Shown here: one piece after another, positions 1 to 8,000 of the stretch
Layout of the letters: each line of letters starts with the position of its first letter
Position numbering within the stretch: position 1 is the first letter of the stretch
DNA from: Gordonia jacobaea
Lineage (GTDB): Bacteria > Actinomycetota > Actinomycetes > Mycobacteriales > Mycobacteriaceae
Assembly: GCF_001186365.1 (NCBI RefSeq)
Contig: NZ_LDTZ01000014.1
Span: forward strand, 372,001 to 436,000
Direction of reading: 5' to 3'
Length of the DNA: 64,000 nucleotides
Notes under the pieces: generated by a model
The model's database searches: none
Seen by the model: the letters and a program-made list of their open reading frames with translations, nothing else
What the model was told of the DNA's origin: nothing
Position numbers and translations under genes: made by a program

Positions 1-519
1 ACCCTGCTGCACAATCTCGCCGATCCGGCGCGCGAAGTATCGGCCGGCGCGGCGTCGACGACCTACGCCGCGATCGTGCGTGCGTGCCGACACGGGATCG
101 TCGAACCGATGGATCTCGCTGTGCCCGAACGTGTTCGCGCGGTGTCGGGCAGAGCGGTCACCGACGCGATGGTGATCGATCGCCCGTGGCACGTGCAGGT
201 CGTCGACGCCGACGCGATGGTGGTGTTCGCGAGCGCTAACGCAGACGACGCCGCTCTGCTCGCCGACATTCTCGACGTTCCGACCTCGTCGGAGGTCCTC
301 AGCGCCGTCGTCGCTTCGGAGGGAGAGCCGTCGACCGCTGCAGACACCGACGCGGTGCTCTTCACCGCGCTCAGCGGGCGCGCAGTGGACGGCGAAGTCA
401 GAGTCCACGACGACCTGGTTGTCACCGTGGCCCGCGACGGTGAGAGCGTCGACGTGTCCCTCGACTGGTGGGTCGACGACCGGGGCATCACTCACCTTCG
501 ACGCCGCACGCGGCGCTAA
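1..519 (+). CDS. C-terminal part of a probable Hsp90/sacsin-like ATPase-domain protein (5' end outside window)
   Basis: The reading frame is open from the first base, so this is the tail of a longer gene; the GTG at 76 is only an internal codon. About 172 residues are visible. The segment with LADILDVPTSSEV followed by VHDDLVV and a closing DWWVDDRGITH resembles, from memory, the C-terminus of actinobacterial proteins with a sacsin N-terminal ATPase-like (GHKL) domain; the ATPase domain itself would lie upstream and cannot be seen. The stop codon overlaps the stop of the convergent TetR gene by 4 bp. The family assignment is tentative; that this is a real coding tail is much more certain (strong codon bias, no stop). 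Confidence 0.5.
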   Translation, partial: TLLHNLADPAREVSAGAASTTYAAIVRACRHGIVEPMDLAVPERVRAVSGRAVTDAMVIDRPWHVQVVDADAMVVFASANADDAALLADILDVPTSSEVLSAVVASEGEPSTAADTDAVLFTALSGRAVDGEVRVHDDLVVTVARDGESVDVSLDWWVDDRGITHLRRRTRR

Positions 520-1100
520 CCTCGGTCGACGTCGATCCCGCGCATGAGTATGGACGCGAGCTGCCGGTAGGCCTGCGCGTCGTCGAGGCCGGTGTGTGCT
601 TCGACGTCTCGTCGTTGGATGCGACTCATCATCGTCGCCGCGAGGTCGCCCGCGAAAGCGGCGTCGACGTCACGGAATTCGCCCGCGGCCACGCCTGCGG
701 CGATCAGTTCGCGCACGCGTGCGGCGGCTGCTGCGGTGTTCTGCTCGTAGAGCTCGCGCGTCGGTGCGAAGGCGTGCAGGTCTGCCATGAACTGCGCGGA
801 CGCCGGCGAGAGCGCGTCGCCCACCGCGATCAGATACTCGACGACGGCGTCGCGCGACGTCGCGGCGTCGGCAACTCGCGACTCGACCTGTTCGGTCGCC
901 GTGCGGAAGAAATGGGTGACCGTCTTGGTGACGAGCTGTTCCTTGCTGCCGGCCAGGGTGTAGAGCGTCGAGCGTGAACAGTGCAGGCGCGCTGCGAGGT
1001 CGGCGATCTGGAGGTGTGCGAAGCCGTCGGCGAGCATCAGCGCGAGCAGGCCGTCGAACAACTCGGTTCGACGCCGCGTCGCGAGCTCGGCTCGGGTCAT
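516..1100 (-). CDS. TetR/AcrR family transcriptional regulator
   Basis: A 194-residue protein with an N-terminal TetR DNA-binding domain: FDGLLALMLADGFAHLQI, then the HTH ADLAARLHCSRSTLYTLAGS, then a variable ligand domain. The start is the ATG at 1100, preceded by a strong AGGAGGTG ribosome site. It is divergent from the acyl-CoA dehydrogenase at 1225, and the 124-bp gap contains a perfect 9-bp inverted repeat (1145-1176). The simplest reading is a repressor of that dehydrogenase and of itself, responding to an acyl-CoA. The ligand is unknown. Its 3' end overlaps the convergent gene tail by 4 bp. Confidence 0.9.
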   Translation of the reverse strand: MTRAELATRRRTELFDGLLALMLADGFAHLQIADLAARLHCSRSTLYTLAGSKEQLVTKTVTHFFRTATEQVESRVADAATSRDAVVEYLIAVGDALSPASAQFMADLHAFAPTRELYEQNTAAAAARVRELIAAGVAAGEFRDVDAAFAGDLAATMMSRIQRRDVEAHTGLDDAQAYRQLASILMRGIDVDRG

Positions 1101-1144
1101 CGGTCACCTCCTGGGCTGTGGCGGGAGCATTGCATTCTCGCTCG

Positions 1145-1176
1145 AATAGTACTAGGAAGAGTACCTGAGTACTATT
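1145..1176. promoter_or_regulatory. Inverted-repeat operator between TetR and acyl-CoA dehydrogenase genes
   Basis: AATAGTACT (1145-1153) and AGTACTATT (1168-1176) are perfect 9-bp inverted repeats separated by 14 bp, with a third GTAC core (1161-1164) in the spacer. It is an AT-rich palindrome in the gap between divergent genes, as expected for a TetR dimer or pair of dimers. Binding itself is inference. Confidence 0.75.
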
Positions 1177-1224
1177 AGCTGTAGGCACTGTTCGCAGTCC
1201 AGATCACGCACCATCGGAGGATTC

Positions 1225-2379
1225 ATGCCCGTCGACCGTCTCCTGCCCACCGACGAGGCCCGTGATCTGATCGCGCTGACCAGGGACTTCGCCGACAAGA
1301 AGTTCCTACCCATCGTCGACGAGTACGAGAAGGCCGAGCGGTATCCAGACGGCCTGTTCGCCGAGATGGGCGAGGCAGGACTCCTCGGTCTGCCCTATCC
1401 CGAGGAGTGGGGAGGCGGCGGCCAACCCTACGAGGTGTACCTGCAGGTGCTCGAAGAACTCGGCGCGCGCTGGGCGTCGGTTGCCGTCGCGACCAGCGTG
1501 CACGGCCTCGCCTGCCACCCGTTGTTCACCTTCGGCACCGACGAGCAGAAGCAGCAGTGGCTCCCGGATCTGTTGGAGGGCAAGCTGATCGGCGCGTACA
1601 GCCTGTCGGAGCCGCAAGCCGGATCCGACGCCGCTGCACTCACCTGCAAAGCCGCGTCCGCCGAGGGCGGATACTCCGTCACCGGCGCCAAGGCGTGGAT
1701 CACCCACGGCGGCATCGCTGATGTCTACAACCTGTTCGCGCGGACGGGCGAAGGCTCCAAGGGCATATCGTGCTTCCTCGTTCCCCGCGACACCGCAGGC
1801 CTCTCGTTCGGAAAACCCGAAGAGAAGATGGGCCTTGCCGCGGTGCCCACCACCTCGGCGCACTACGACGACGCCTTCATCGAGGAGGGACGTCGACTCG
1901 GCGCCGAGGGCCAGGGACTCCAGATCGCTTTCTCTGCACTGGATTCCGGCCGACTCGGCATCGCGGCCGTCGCCACCGGCCTCGCACAGGCTGCACTCGA
2001 CGCCGCCGTCGACTACGCACACGAACGAACCACGTTCGGCCGCAAGATCATCGACCATCAGGGCATCGGCTTCCTACTCGCCGACATGGCCGCCGCCGTC
2101 GACTCCGCCCGCGCAACCTACCTCGACGCCGCGCGTCGTCGCGATGCGGGACAACAGTATTCGCGCGCCGCTGCCACCGCCAAGCTGATCGCCACCGACG
2201 CCGCCATGAAGGTCACCACCGACGCCGTCCAGGTGCTCGGCGGCTACGGCTACACCCGCGACTTCCGCGTCGAGCGGTTCATGCGCGAAGCCAAGATCAC
2301 CCAGATCTTCGAGGGCACCAACCAGATCCAGCGCCTCGTCATCAGCCGCGCCCTCGCCGCCACGCAGCCCACTGCGTGA
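1225..2379 (+). CDS. Acyl-CoA dehydrogenase
   Basis: A 384-residue FAD-dependent acyl-CoA dehydrogenase catalysing alpha,beta-desaturation of an acyl-CoA. It has the full family length and signatures: SLSEPQAGSDAAAL in the middle beta domain, WITHGGIAD, YAHERTTFGRKI, QVLGGYGYTRDF, and IFEGTNQIQR near the end, where the Glu sits at the catalytic base position of short/medium-chain enzymes. The ATG at 1225 follows a GGAGG site. It is divergent from and probably controlled by the TetR gene at 516-1100. Substrate chain length cannot be read from sequence; the IFEGTNQIQR ending is common to butyryl/short-chain enzymes. Confidence 0.93.
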   Translation: MPVDRLLPTDEARDLIALTRDFADKKFLPIVDEYEKAERYPDGLFAEMGEAGLLGLPYPEEWGGGGQPYEVYLQVLEELGARWASVAVATSVHGLACHPLFTFGTDEQKQQWLPDLLEGKLIGAYSLSEPQAGSDAAALTCKAASAEGGYSVTGAKAWITHGGIADVYNLFARTGEGSKGISCFLVPRDTAGLSFGKPEEKMGLAAVPTTSAHYDDAFIEEGRRLGAEGQGLQIAFSALDSGRLGIAAVATGLAQAALDAAVDYAHERTTFGRKIIDHQGIGFLLADMAAAVDSARATYLDAARRRDAGQQYSRAAATAKLIATDAAMKVTTDAVQVLGGYGYTRDFRVERFMREAKITQIFEGTNQIQRLVISRALAATQPTA

Positions 2380-2400
2380 GGCGTCCGGCCCACCTCTAAA

Positions 2401-2460
2401 TGTGTGTCCTACGTAAAGATGTGTGCGCTGCAGCACCCACTTCCTTCAACACGACACACA
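2401..2460. repeat. 60-bp dispersed palindrome, copy 1
   Basis: A 60-bp imperfect palindrome with outer arms TGTGTGTC / GACACACA and the self-complementary centre GCTGCAGC. Copies of exactly the same length and centre occur at 29363-29422 and 29829-29888. It lies between two same-strand genes (acyl-CoA dehydrogenase and PAP2), so it could also act as a terminator. This copy is more diverged than the other two. Confidence 0.85.
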
Positions 2461-2492
2461 TTCACCGCTGATCGACGGGCATCGTCGGTAGT

Positions 2493-3095
2493 GTGGCGAG
2501 AATGATCGTGCAGATCACCGACGTCGACCAGCACATCACAACGTGGGTGGTCGACCACCGAACCGCGCCACTGACGGGCCTCGCGCACGTCGTCACGGTG
2601 TTCGGCAACACGATCACCCTCTGGATCGTCGCGACACTCGTCGTGATCGCACTCGCCGCCCGCAAGCACGTGACCGAGGCCGTCTACGTCGGGTTGGGTT
2701 CACTCCTCGGAGCGTCGTTGATGGTGATCCTCAAACATCTCGTCAGGCGTGAGAGGCCCCCGCGCGACGACCGGCTCCTCCACATCGAGAGCTACTCGTT
2801 TCCCTCGGGCCACTCGATGATGACGATGGTCGTCTACGGACTCATCGCCATCGCGGCGTACCGGGTGATTCCGTGGGTGCGCGCGCATCCCTGGACGCTG
2901 GTGCTCGCGCCGGTGATATCGATCCTCGTCGGCCTGACCCGCATCTACCTCGGCGTCCACTGGACCACCGACGTCCTCGCCGGCTGGCTGTTCGGCGCCG
3001 TGTGGGTAGGGCTGTGCACCTGGGTGCTGTCGCTCTGGCTGTCCTCGCGCGGCCGATCCGACCGCCCCGTGGCCGAGCCATCGGACTCCGCCTAG
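2493..3095 (+). CDS. PAP2-superfamily membrane phosphatase
   Basis: A 200-residue integral membrane phosphatase of the PAP2/phosphatidic acid phosphatase type, acting on lipid phosphates or polyprenyl diphosphates. All three catalytic motifs are visible: KHLVRRERPP (motif 1), YSFPSGHSM (motif 2), and TRIYLGVHWTTDVLAG (motif 3, with the nucleophilic His and its Asp). About six membrane helices surround them. The start chosen is GTG 2493; ATG 2502 is an alternative. The C-terminal tail is polar (RGRSDRPVAEPSDSA). No partner gene indicates a substrate; undecaprenyl-diphosphate phosphatase or phosphatidate phosphatase are both possible. Confidence 0.9.
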   Translation: MARMIVQITDVDQHITTWVVDHRTAPLTGLAHVVTVFGNTITLWIVATLVVIALAARKHVTEAVYVGLGSLLGASLMVILKHLVRRERPPRDDRLLHIESYSFPSGHSMMTMVVYGLIAIAAYRVIPWVRAHPWTLVLAPVISILVGLTRIYLGVHWTTDVLAGWLFGAVWVGLCTWVLSLWLSSRGRSDRPVAEPSDSA

Positions 3096-3097
3096 TC

Positions 3098-3150
3098 GGT
3101 CGAGCTTGTCGAGACCACCCCACCGCTGGTCGAGCTTGTCGAGACCACCC
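3098..3150. repeat. Two REP-like stem-loop units at a convergent gene junction
   Basis: Two direct copies of GGTCGAGCTTGTCGAGACC followed by ACCCC (3098-3120 and 3128-3150), ending immediately before the stop of the minus-strand TetR gene. Each unit can form a small hairpin (TGGTC.../...GACCA with an inner TCGA/TCGA pairing). The same family, with an A/T-substituted stem, occurs at 13305-13440 and 29716-30120. Confidence 0.85.
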
Positions 3151-3828
3151 CTACAGCGCGGCCAGGTACCCGCCGAGCCGATCTTCGACGACCAGCGCCG
3201 GCAGCGCGAACCGCAGCTGTGCCGTCGCGTACTCGTCGATCGTCAGCGCAGGCGCGAAATGCCAGTGCTTGAGCGCCCACCCGTGCGCGAGCATCATCAG
3301 ATCGAACACCGCGAGGTCGACGTCGACGTCCGCCTTCATCGACCCGTTCTCGATTGCTGCAGTGATCGCGTCGCGCATCGGCGCCGACGTCTCCACCTCG
3401 AGTTGCTTGATCTGGTCCCGACCCTCGGCGTCGAGCGTGCGGCTCTCCCGATACGTCAGCACGACGGCATCGCGATTCTCGTCGACGATCCGCGCGTACT
3501 GCCGGAAACCGGCGATGAGTTGTTCGACGGGGTCGTCGCCCGCGAGGTCCATCGCTGGTTGCAACTGATCGCGGAACTTCTCCAGGATGTCGACGATCGC
3601 GGCGAGGAGGATGTCCTCCTTCGACCCGAAATACTTGTAGAACAATCCGACGCTGACCTGCGCCTCGTCGGCCAGCGCCTGCATCGACATCTGGTGAAAC
3701 CCGGTGCGCTCCATGACGGCGACGGCGGCGTCGAGCAACTGTCGTCGACGTGACGAGACCCGGACCGCACGCACCGCATCTTCGACGGCCAGATCCGACG
3801 TCGAGCGTGCGGTTGCGGATTTCGCCAC
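3151..3828 (-). CDS. TetR family regulator of the alicyclic acyl-CoA catabolic operon
   Basis: A 225-residue TetR protein: the HTH region reads AVMERTGFHQMSMQALADEA followed by QVSVGLFYKYFGSKED, and the rest is a helical ligand domain. I prefer the GTG at 3828 because AGAGGAG lies five bases upstream; an in-frame ATG at 3870 would extend into the likely operator. It follows the last dehydrogenase of the minus-strand operon (51 bp gap) and can be co-transcribed or use its own promoter around 3852-3870. It probably represses the operon until an acyl-CoA intermediate binds (inference from position and family). Confidence 0.88.
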   Translation of the reverse strand: MAKSATARSTSDLAVEDAVRAVRVSSRRRQLLDAAVAVMERTGFHQMSMQALADEAQVSVGLFYKYFGSKEDILLAAIVDILEKFRDQLQPAMDLAGDDPVEQLIAGFRQYARIVDENRDAVVLTYRESRTLDAEGRDQIKQLEVETSAPMRDAITAAIENGSMKADVDVDLAVFDLMMLAHGWALKHWHFAPALTIDEYATAQLRFALPALVVEDRLGGYLAAL

Positions 3829-3851
3829 GAGTACTCCTCTTGCATCGAACG

Positions 3852-3870
3852 GTGAATCGCCGTTCATCAC
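3852..3870. promoter_or_regulatory. Candidate TetR operator upstream of the regulator gene
   Basis: The 19-bp imperfect palindrome GTGAATCGCCGTTCATCAC lies just upstream of the TetR gene. Its half site GTGAAT resembles that of the stronger palindrome at 9644-9665 in front of the whole operon, which suggests that one regulator binds both. Confidence 0.5.
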
Positions 3871-3879
3871 TGTAGCTGC

Positions 3880-5025
3880 TCAGATCCCCAGATCTTTGGC
3901 GACGATGGTCTTCATGATCTCCGACGTCCCGCCGTAGATGGTCTGGATACGCGCGTCGACGAATGCTCGTGCCACCGGATACTCCCGCATGTAGCCGTAT
4001 CCGCCATGCAGTTGCAGGCACCGGTCGGCGGTCCGGACCTGTAGTTCGGTTGCCCACCACTTCAGCCGCGCCGCCCGTGCAGCGCTCAGTTCTCCCCGGA
4101 CGTGTTCTGCGATGCAGTCGTCGAGGAACGTCCGTGCGATGTCGAGTTCGGTTGCGAGCTCGGCCAAGACGAACTGGGTGTTCTGGAACGACGCGATCGG
4201 CGAACCGAACGCCGTGCGCTCCTTCACGTACTCCAGGGTGCGGGCGAAAACACCCTCGGCGGCAGCGATGGCTCCCACGGACAGCGAGAGTCGTTCCTGC
4301 GGAAGGTTTCTCACCAGTTGGTAGAAGCCCTCGCCCTCCTCTCCGAGTCGGTTCGCCACCGGTACCCGCATATCGTGAAAGGAGAGCTCGCTGGTGTCCT
4401 GTGCGTGCAGCCCGATCTTGTCGAGATTGCGGCCACGCTCGAAACCCGGTGTGGCAGCGTCGACGACGAGCAGGGTGAGTCCCTTGTGCTTGTCCGCACT
4501 CGTCCTCGTCGCGACGACGAACAGGTCGCCGTTGCGGCCGTTGGAGATGAACGTCTTCGACCCGTTGACCACGTAGTGATCACCGTCGCGCACCGCCGAC
4601 GTGGTGATGCCGGTAAGGTCGCTGCCCGCCCCCGGCTCCGTCATCGCGATGCCGAGCACGGTCTCACCGCTGACGACGCCTGGTAGCCAGCGCGCCTTCT
4701 GCTCGGCGGTGGTCAGCTCGGTGAGGTAGGGAAGTACGACGTCGTTTTGCAGTGAGAACGCGATCGCTTCGGCAGCCGCGCCGGTGCGTGCGATCTCGTC
4801 GATCAGGATTGCGTTGTACCGGAAGTCGTCGACGCCTGGCCCGTCGAACTGCTCGTCGACCTCGAATCCGATCAGCCCGTTCTTGCCCGCCTCGGTGAAC
4901 AGGCTGCGATCCCATTGGCCTGCGGTTTCCGAGTTCTCGTGCGAGGGAGTGATCTGCTCGGCGACGAATCGTGCTGCGGTGTCGCGGAATTGCTTGTGCT
5001 CGATGTCGTGGGTGAGTGCGCTCAT
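3880..5025 (-). CDS. Acyl-CoA dehydrogenase, candidate cyclohexanecarboxyl-CoA dehydrogenase
   Basis: A 381-residue acyl-CoA dehydrogenase with TEPGAGSDLTGI, TFISNGRNGDLFVV, YVKERTAFGSPI and LQLHGGYGYMREY. At the end it reads IYGGTSEIMK, with Gly where MCAD-type enzymes carry the catalytic Glu; long-chain and isovaleryl-type enzymes likewise carry the base elsewhere. The ATG at 5025 has GGAG eight bases upstream. It sits 13 bp after the glutaryl-CoA dehydrogenase gene in an operon with ligase, SDR and BadI-like genes, so AliB-type desaturation of cyclohexanecarboxyl-CoA is the best context-based guess; sequence alone gives only the family. Confidence 0.85.
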   Translation of the reverse strand: MSALTHDIEHKQFRDTAARFVAEQITPSHENSETAGQWDRSLFTEAGKNGLIGFEVDEQFDGPGVDDFRYNAILIDEIARTGAAAEAIAFSLQNDVVLPYLTELTTAEQKARWLPGVVSGETVLGIAMTEPGAGSDLTGITTSAVRDGDHYVVNGSKTFISNGRNGDLFVVATRTSADKHKGLTLLVVDAATPGFERGRNLDKIGLHAQDTSELSFHDMRVPVANRLGEEGEGFYQLVRNLPQERLSLSVGAIAAAEGVFARTLEYVKERTAFGSPIASFQNTQFVLAELATELDIARTFLDDCIAEHVRGELSAARAARLKWWATELQVRTADRCLQLHGGYGYMREYPVARAFVDARIQTIYGGTSEIMKTIVAKDLGI

Positions 5026-5038
5026 GGGGAGTCTCCGT

Positions 5039-6259
5039 TCAGCGGAAGGCGTTCTGGCCGGTGAAGGCCTGGCCGAGGACGAGTTGGTGCATCTCTGGGG
5101 TGCCCTCGTAGGTGAGCACCGATTCGAGGTTCACCATGTGACGGATCACCGGATATTCGAGCGAGATGCCGTTGCCGCCCAATATGGTTCGCGCCGTGCG
5201 ACAGATCTCGATGGCCTCACGGGTGTTGTTGAGTTTGCCGAAGCTGACCTGGTCGGGACGCAGCCCGACCGAATCCTTCAGGCGTCCGAGGTGGTAGGCC
5301 AGCAACTGGCCCTTCTGCAGTTCGACGGCCATGTCGGCGAGCTTCGCCTGTGTCAGTTGGAATCCTGCGATCGGCTTGCCGAATTGTGTTCGCTGCGTGG
5401 CATACTCGAGTGCTGCCGCCCAGGCGGTGCGAGCCGCACCGATCGATCCCCAGATGATTCCGTACCTGGCCTCGGTGAGACTCGAGAGCGGCCCTTTGAT
5501 TCCCTTGCCCTTGTGCAGGTCGTCGTTCCCGGGCATCAGCGCATCCGCCGGTAGCCGCACGTTGTCCAGCACGATCTCACCGGTGGTCGACGCCCGCAGC
5601 GACGCCTTGTGCTTGATCTCCGGCGTCGAAACACCCGGTGTGTCGGTGGGCACGATGAAGCCACGCACACCCACGCCGCCGTCGGGGAGGTCGGTCTGCG
5701 CCCAGACGACGGCCACGTCGGCGATGGGGGCGTTGGTGATCCACATCTTGCGGCCGTCGAGTATCCAGTCGTCGCCGTCGCGCCTGGCGCGCGTCTTCAT
5801 CGACGCGGGGTCTGATCCGGCGTCGGGTTCGGTCAGGCCGAAACAGCCGACGGTGGTGCCCTCGGCCATGGACGGTAGCCACTGCGTTTTCTGTTCTTCG
5901 CTGCCGTTGTTGTAGATCGAGAACATCGCGAGCGAACCCTGCACCGAGACCATCGACCGGATGCCCGAGTCGCAGGCCTCGAGTTCGAGACTTGCCAGCC
6001 CGTAATGTACCGACGACGCTCCGCCGCAACCGTATCCGTCGAGGTGCATGCCGAGAACGCCGAGCTGACCGAACTGCTTGAACAACTCGCGCGCGATCGG
6101 GATTCCGCCCTCCTCGAACCAGTCGGCGATGTACGGGGTCACCTGGTCGGCGAGAAATCCGCGAACCGAATCGCGCACGGCCAGTTCGTCGTCGGAGTAT
6201 CCGAGATCGAGGTTGAGGGGGTCGAGTGCGGAAAACTTCGTGCTGGCGGTGGTGCTCAT
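5039..6259 (-). CDS. gcdH: Glutaryl-CoA dehydrogenase family protein
   Basis: A 406-residue enzyme of the glutaryl-CoA dehydrogenase branch, which oxidises and decarboxylates glutaryl-CoA to crotonyl-CoA. Seen: SGIRSMVSVQGSL with the Arg that binds the glutaryl carboxylate in known GCDHs, CFGLTEPDAGSDPASM, YATQRTQFGKPI, LGGNGISLEYPVIRHMVNLE, and LTYEGTPEMHQ with the catalytic Glu. The ATG start overlaps the stop of the upstream ligase gene (ATGA), indicating translational coupling. In this operon it would handle the C5 dicarboxyl-CoA left after beta-oxidation of pimeloyl-CoA. Other dicarboxyl-CoA substrates are possible. Confidence 0.85.
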   Translation of the reverse strand: MSTTASTKFSALDPLNLDLGYSDDELAVRDSVRGFLADQVTPYIADWFEEGGIPIARELFKQFGQLGVLGMHLDGYGCGGASSVHYGLASLELEACDSGIRSMVSVQGSLAMFSIYNNGSEEQKTQWLPSMAEGTTVGCFGLTEPDAGSDPASMKTRARRDGDDWILDGRKMWITNAPIADVAVVWAQTDLPDGGVGVRGFIVPTDTPGVSTPEIKHKASLRASTTGEIVLDNVRLPADALMPGNDDLHKGKGIKGPLSSLTEARYGIIWGSIGAARTAWAAALEYATQRTQFGKPIAGFQLTQAKLADMAVELQKGQLLAYHLGRLKDSVGLRPDQVSFGKLNNTREAIEICRTARTILGGNGISLEYPVIRHMVNLESVLTYEGTPEMHQLVLGQAFTGQNAFR

Positions 6260-7971
6260 CGGGCGGCTCCGTTGGTGGTCGACGTTGTGAGGGTTGCGGG
6301 GGCATCGAATTCGCTGGCTGTCATCTCAGCGGCAGCGGATGTGGTTGCCCGGTAATGGAGTTTCTTGCCGGTCGCGGAAACAGGTAGCGACCCGACGATG
6401 CGATAGGCGCGTGGACGTTTGAACTGCGAGAGCATCGGATGCTCACGGCAGAAGTCGTCGAGTTCCTCCGGGGACGGGCGGGCGCCCTCGACAGGCACGA
6501 TGTAGGCGACGACGAGTTGACCCCACCGATCGTCGGGAACGCCGACGACAAGCGAATCCGCCACTGCGGGATGGCCGTTGAGGGCCTCCTCGACCTGTAC
6601 CGGATGCACGTTCTCACCGCCGGAGATGAGCATGTCGTCCTTACGTCCGACGATCGTGACGAACTCGTCGACGTCCCAGGTGGCGAGATCGCCGATGTGC
6701 AGCCAGCTACCGTTGTACTTCGCCTTCTCCTGCTGAGGTGAATCAAAGTACGCTGCAGCACATTTCGGCGAGCGGATGATCACCTCGCCCACCTCGTCGC
6801 CGTCTCGTGCGACGACGTCGTCCGGGTCGGCCAGCCGTCCGTCGTCGCGGACGTGGACCACGCGCACGTCGTCGTCGAGGCAGGCACGCCCCGCGGTTCC
6901 GGCGTGCGCCGGCAGGTCCGTGGGGCGCAGGAAGGTGTTCCAGAAGCCTTCGGTGCTGCCGTATCCGTTGAAGATCCTGGGGGTGAGTACCCGCTGATAG
7001 AGCAGTGCGGCGTCGCGTTCGAGGGGAGCGCCCATGGTGACGATGCCGTTCAGGCTGGATAGGTCGCGCGGACGACGTTGCTGCTCGGCAGCGAGCATCG
7101 CGAGGTTGGTTGGCGCACCGATGAGGAATGTCAGTCCGTAGCGTTCGACCCAGTCGAGTGTCGTCGCCGCGTCGAACACACGCATCGGCACCAGCGACGA
7201 TCCGAGGTAGAACGTGGGATTGGGTCCGGCGCAATAGAGTCCGCCCCGGTGGAACCACGGGGTCATGTTCAGCGTGCGATCCTCCGGCGAGAGCGGGAAG
7301 TGCATGATCACGTCGTGCGCCGAGAAGATCTCGATCGCGCTGTTCATCGGCACCGCTTTGGGCATGCCGGTGGTGCCGGAGGTGTAGAGCCGGGCGGTCT
7401 CGTCGAACACGCCGCGGGTTGTCCGCGGTGCAGGAGCGTCCGCCGGCAGGTCGGCGAACCGGATCGACCGCGGGCCGTCGACGAGAGTGCCTGTGCCCAC
7501 GCCGATCAGGACCTCTGGGGTGTGCTCCGCGCGCTCGATTGCCGTCGACACCATGTCGGTGAGCTCGGTGTCGTAGATGTAGACCGACGGCCTGCTCACG
7601 TCGAGGATGACCGCCGTCTCGCCTGCGGCCAACCGGAAGTTCATCGGTGATCCGACGGCGCCTACTGCCTGGGTGGCGAGGTAGAGCTGCGCGAACTCGG
7701 GACCGTTGAACAACTGATATCCGACGACGTCGCCGTCGCCGACGCCGTAGGCCGCGAGGCCTGCGGCCAACGAGTCCACGGCGGCGCCGAGCTCTGCGTA
7801 CGTCCACTCGGTATCGGTGGTCGGGTCGATCATCGCGGTGGTGTGTGCGTATCGGGAAACGTTGCGGCGGAAGCCGTTCAGATACGTAAACTCGTGCTCG
7901 AAGAACGAGCGATACTGTGCTGCGTCGTAGACGTACGGTGTTGCGGCGTCGTGACTGTCGAGGGTGCTCAT
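6256..7971 (-). CDS. AMP-forming acyl-CoA ligase, AliA-like
   Basis: A 571-residue ANL-superfamily ligase that activates a carboxylic acid with ATP and CoA. The P-loop motif is LYTSGTTGMPKAV; further motifs are GYGSTEGFW, the hinge/aspartate region HIGDLATWDVDEFVTIVGRK and ISGGENVHPVQVEEAL, and the C-terminal catalytic Lys in SATGKKLH. I start it at ATG 7971 (preceded by CTGGAGA); an upstream open frame runs into the SDR gene and is not credible. First in an ATGA overlap with gcdH. With BadH- and BadI-like neighbours the likely substrate is an alicyclic acid such as cyclohexanecarboxylate; a fatty or aromatic acid cannot be excluded. Confidence 0.88.
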   Translation of the reverse strand: MSTLDSHDAATPYVYDAAQYRSFFEHEFTYLNGFRRNVSRYAHTTAMIDPTTDTEWTYAELGAAVDSLAAGLAAYGVGDGDVVGYQLFNGPEFAQLYLATQAVGAVGSPMNFRLAAGETAVILDVSRPSVYIYDTELTDMVSTAIERAEHTPEVLIGVGTGTLVDGPRSIRFADLPADAPAPRTTRGVFDETARLYTSGTTGMPKAVPMNSAIEIFSAHDVIMHFPLSPEDRTLNMTPWFHRGGLYCAGPNPTFYLGSSLVPMRVFDAATTLDWVERYGLTFLIGAPTNLAMLAAEQQRRPRDLSSLNGIVTMGAPLERDAALLYQRVLTPRIFNGYGSTEGFWNTFLRPTDLPAHAGTAGRACLDDDVRVVHVRDDGRLADPDDVVARDGDEVGEVIIRSPKCAAAYFDSPQQEKAKYNGSWLHIGDLATWDVDEFVTIVGRKDDMLISGGENVHPVQVEEALNGHPAVADSLVVGVPDDRWGQLVVAYIVPVEGARPSPEELDDFCREHPMLSQFKRPRAYRIVGSLPVSATGKKLHYRATTSAAAEMTASEFDAPATLTTSTTNGAAR

Positions 7972-8000
7972 GATGATCTCCAGTGACCTCGGGTTGGGCC

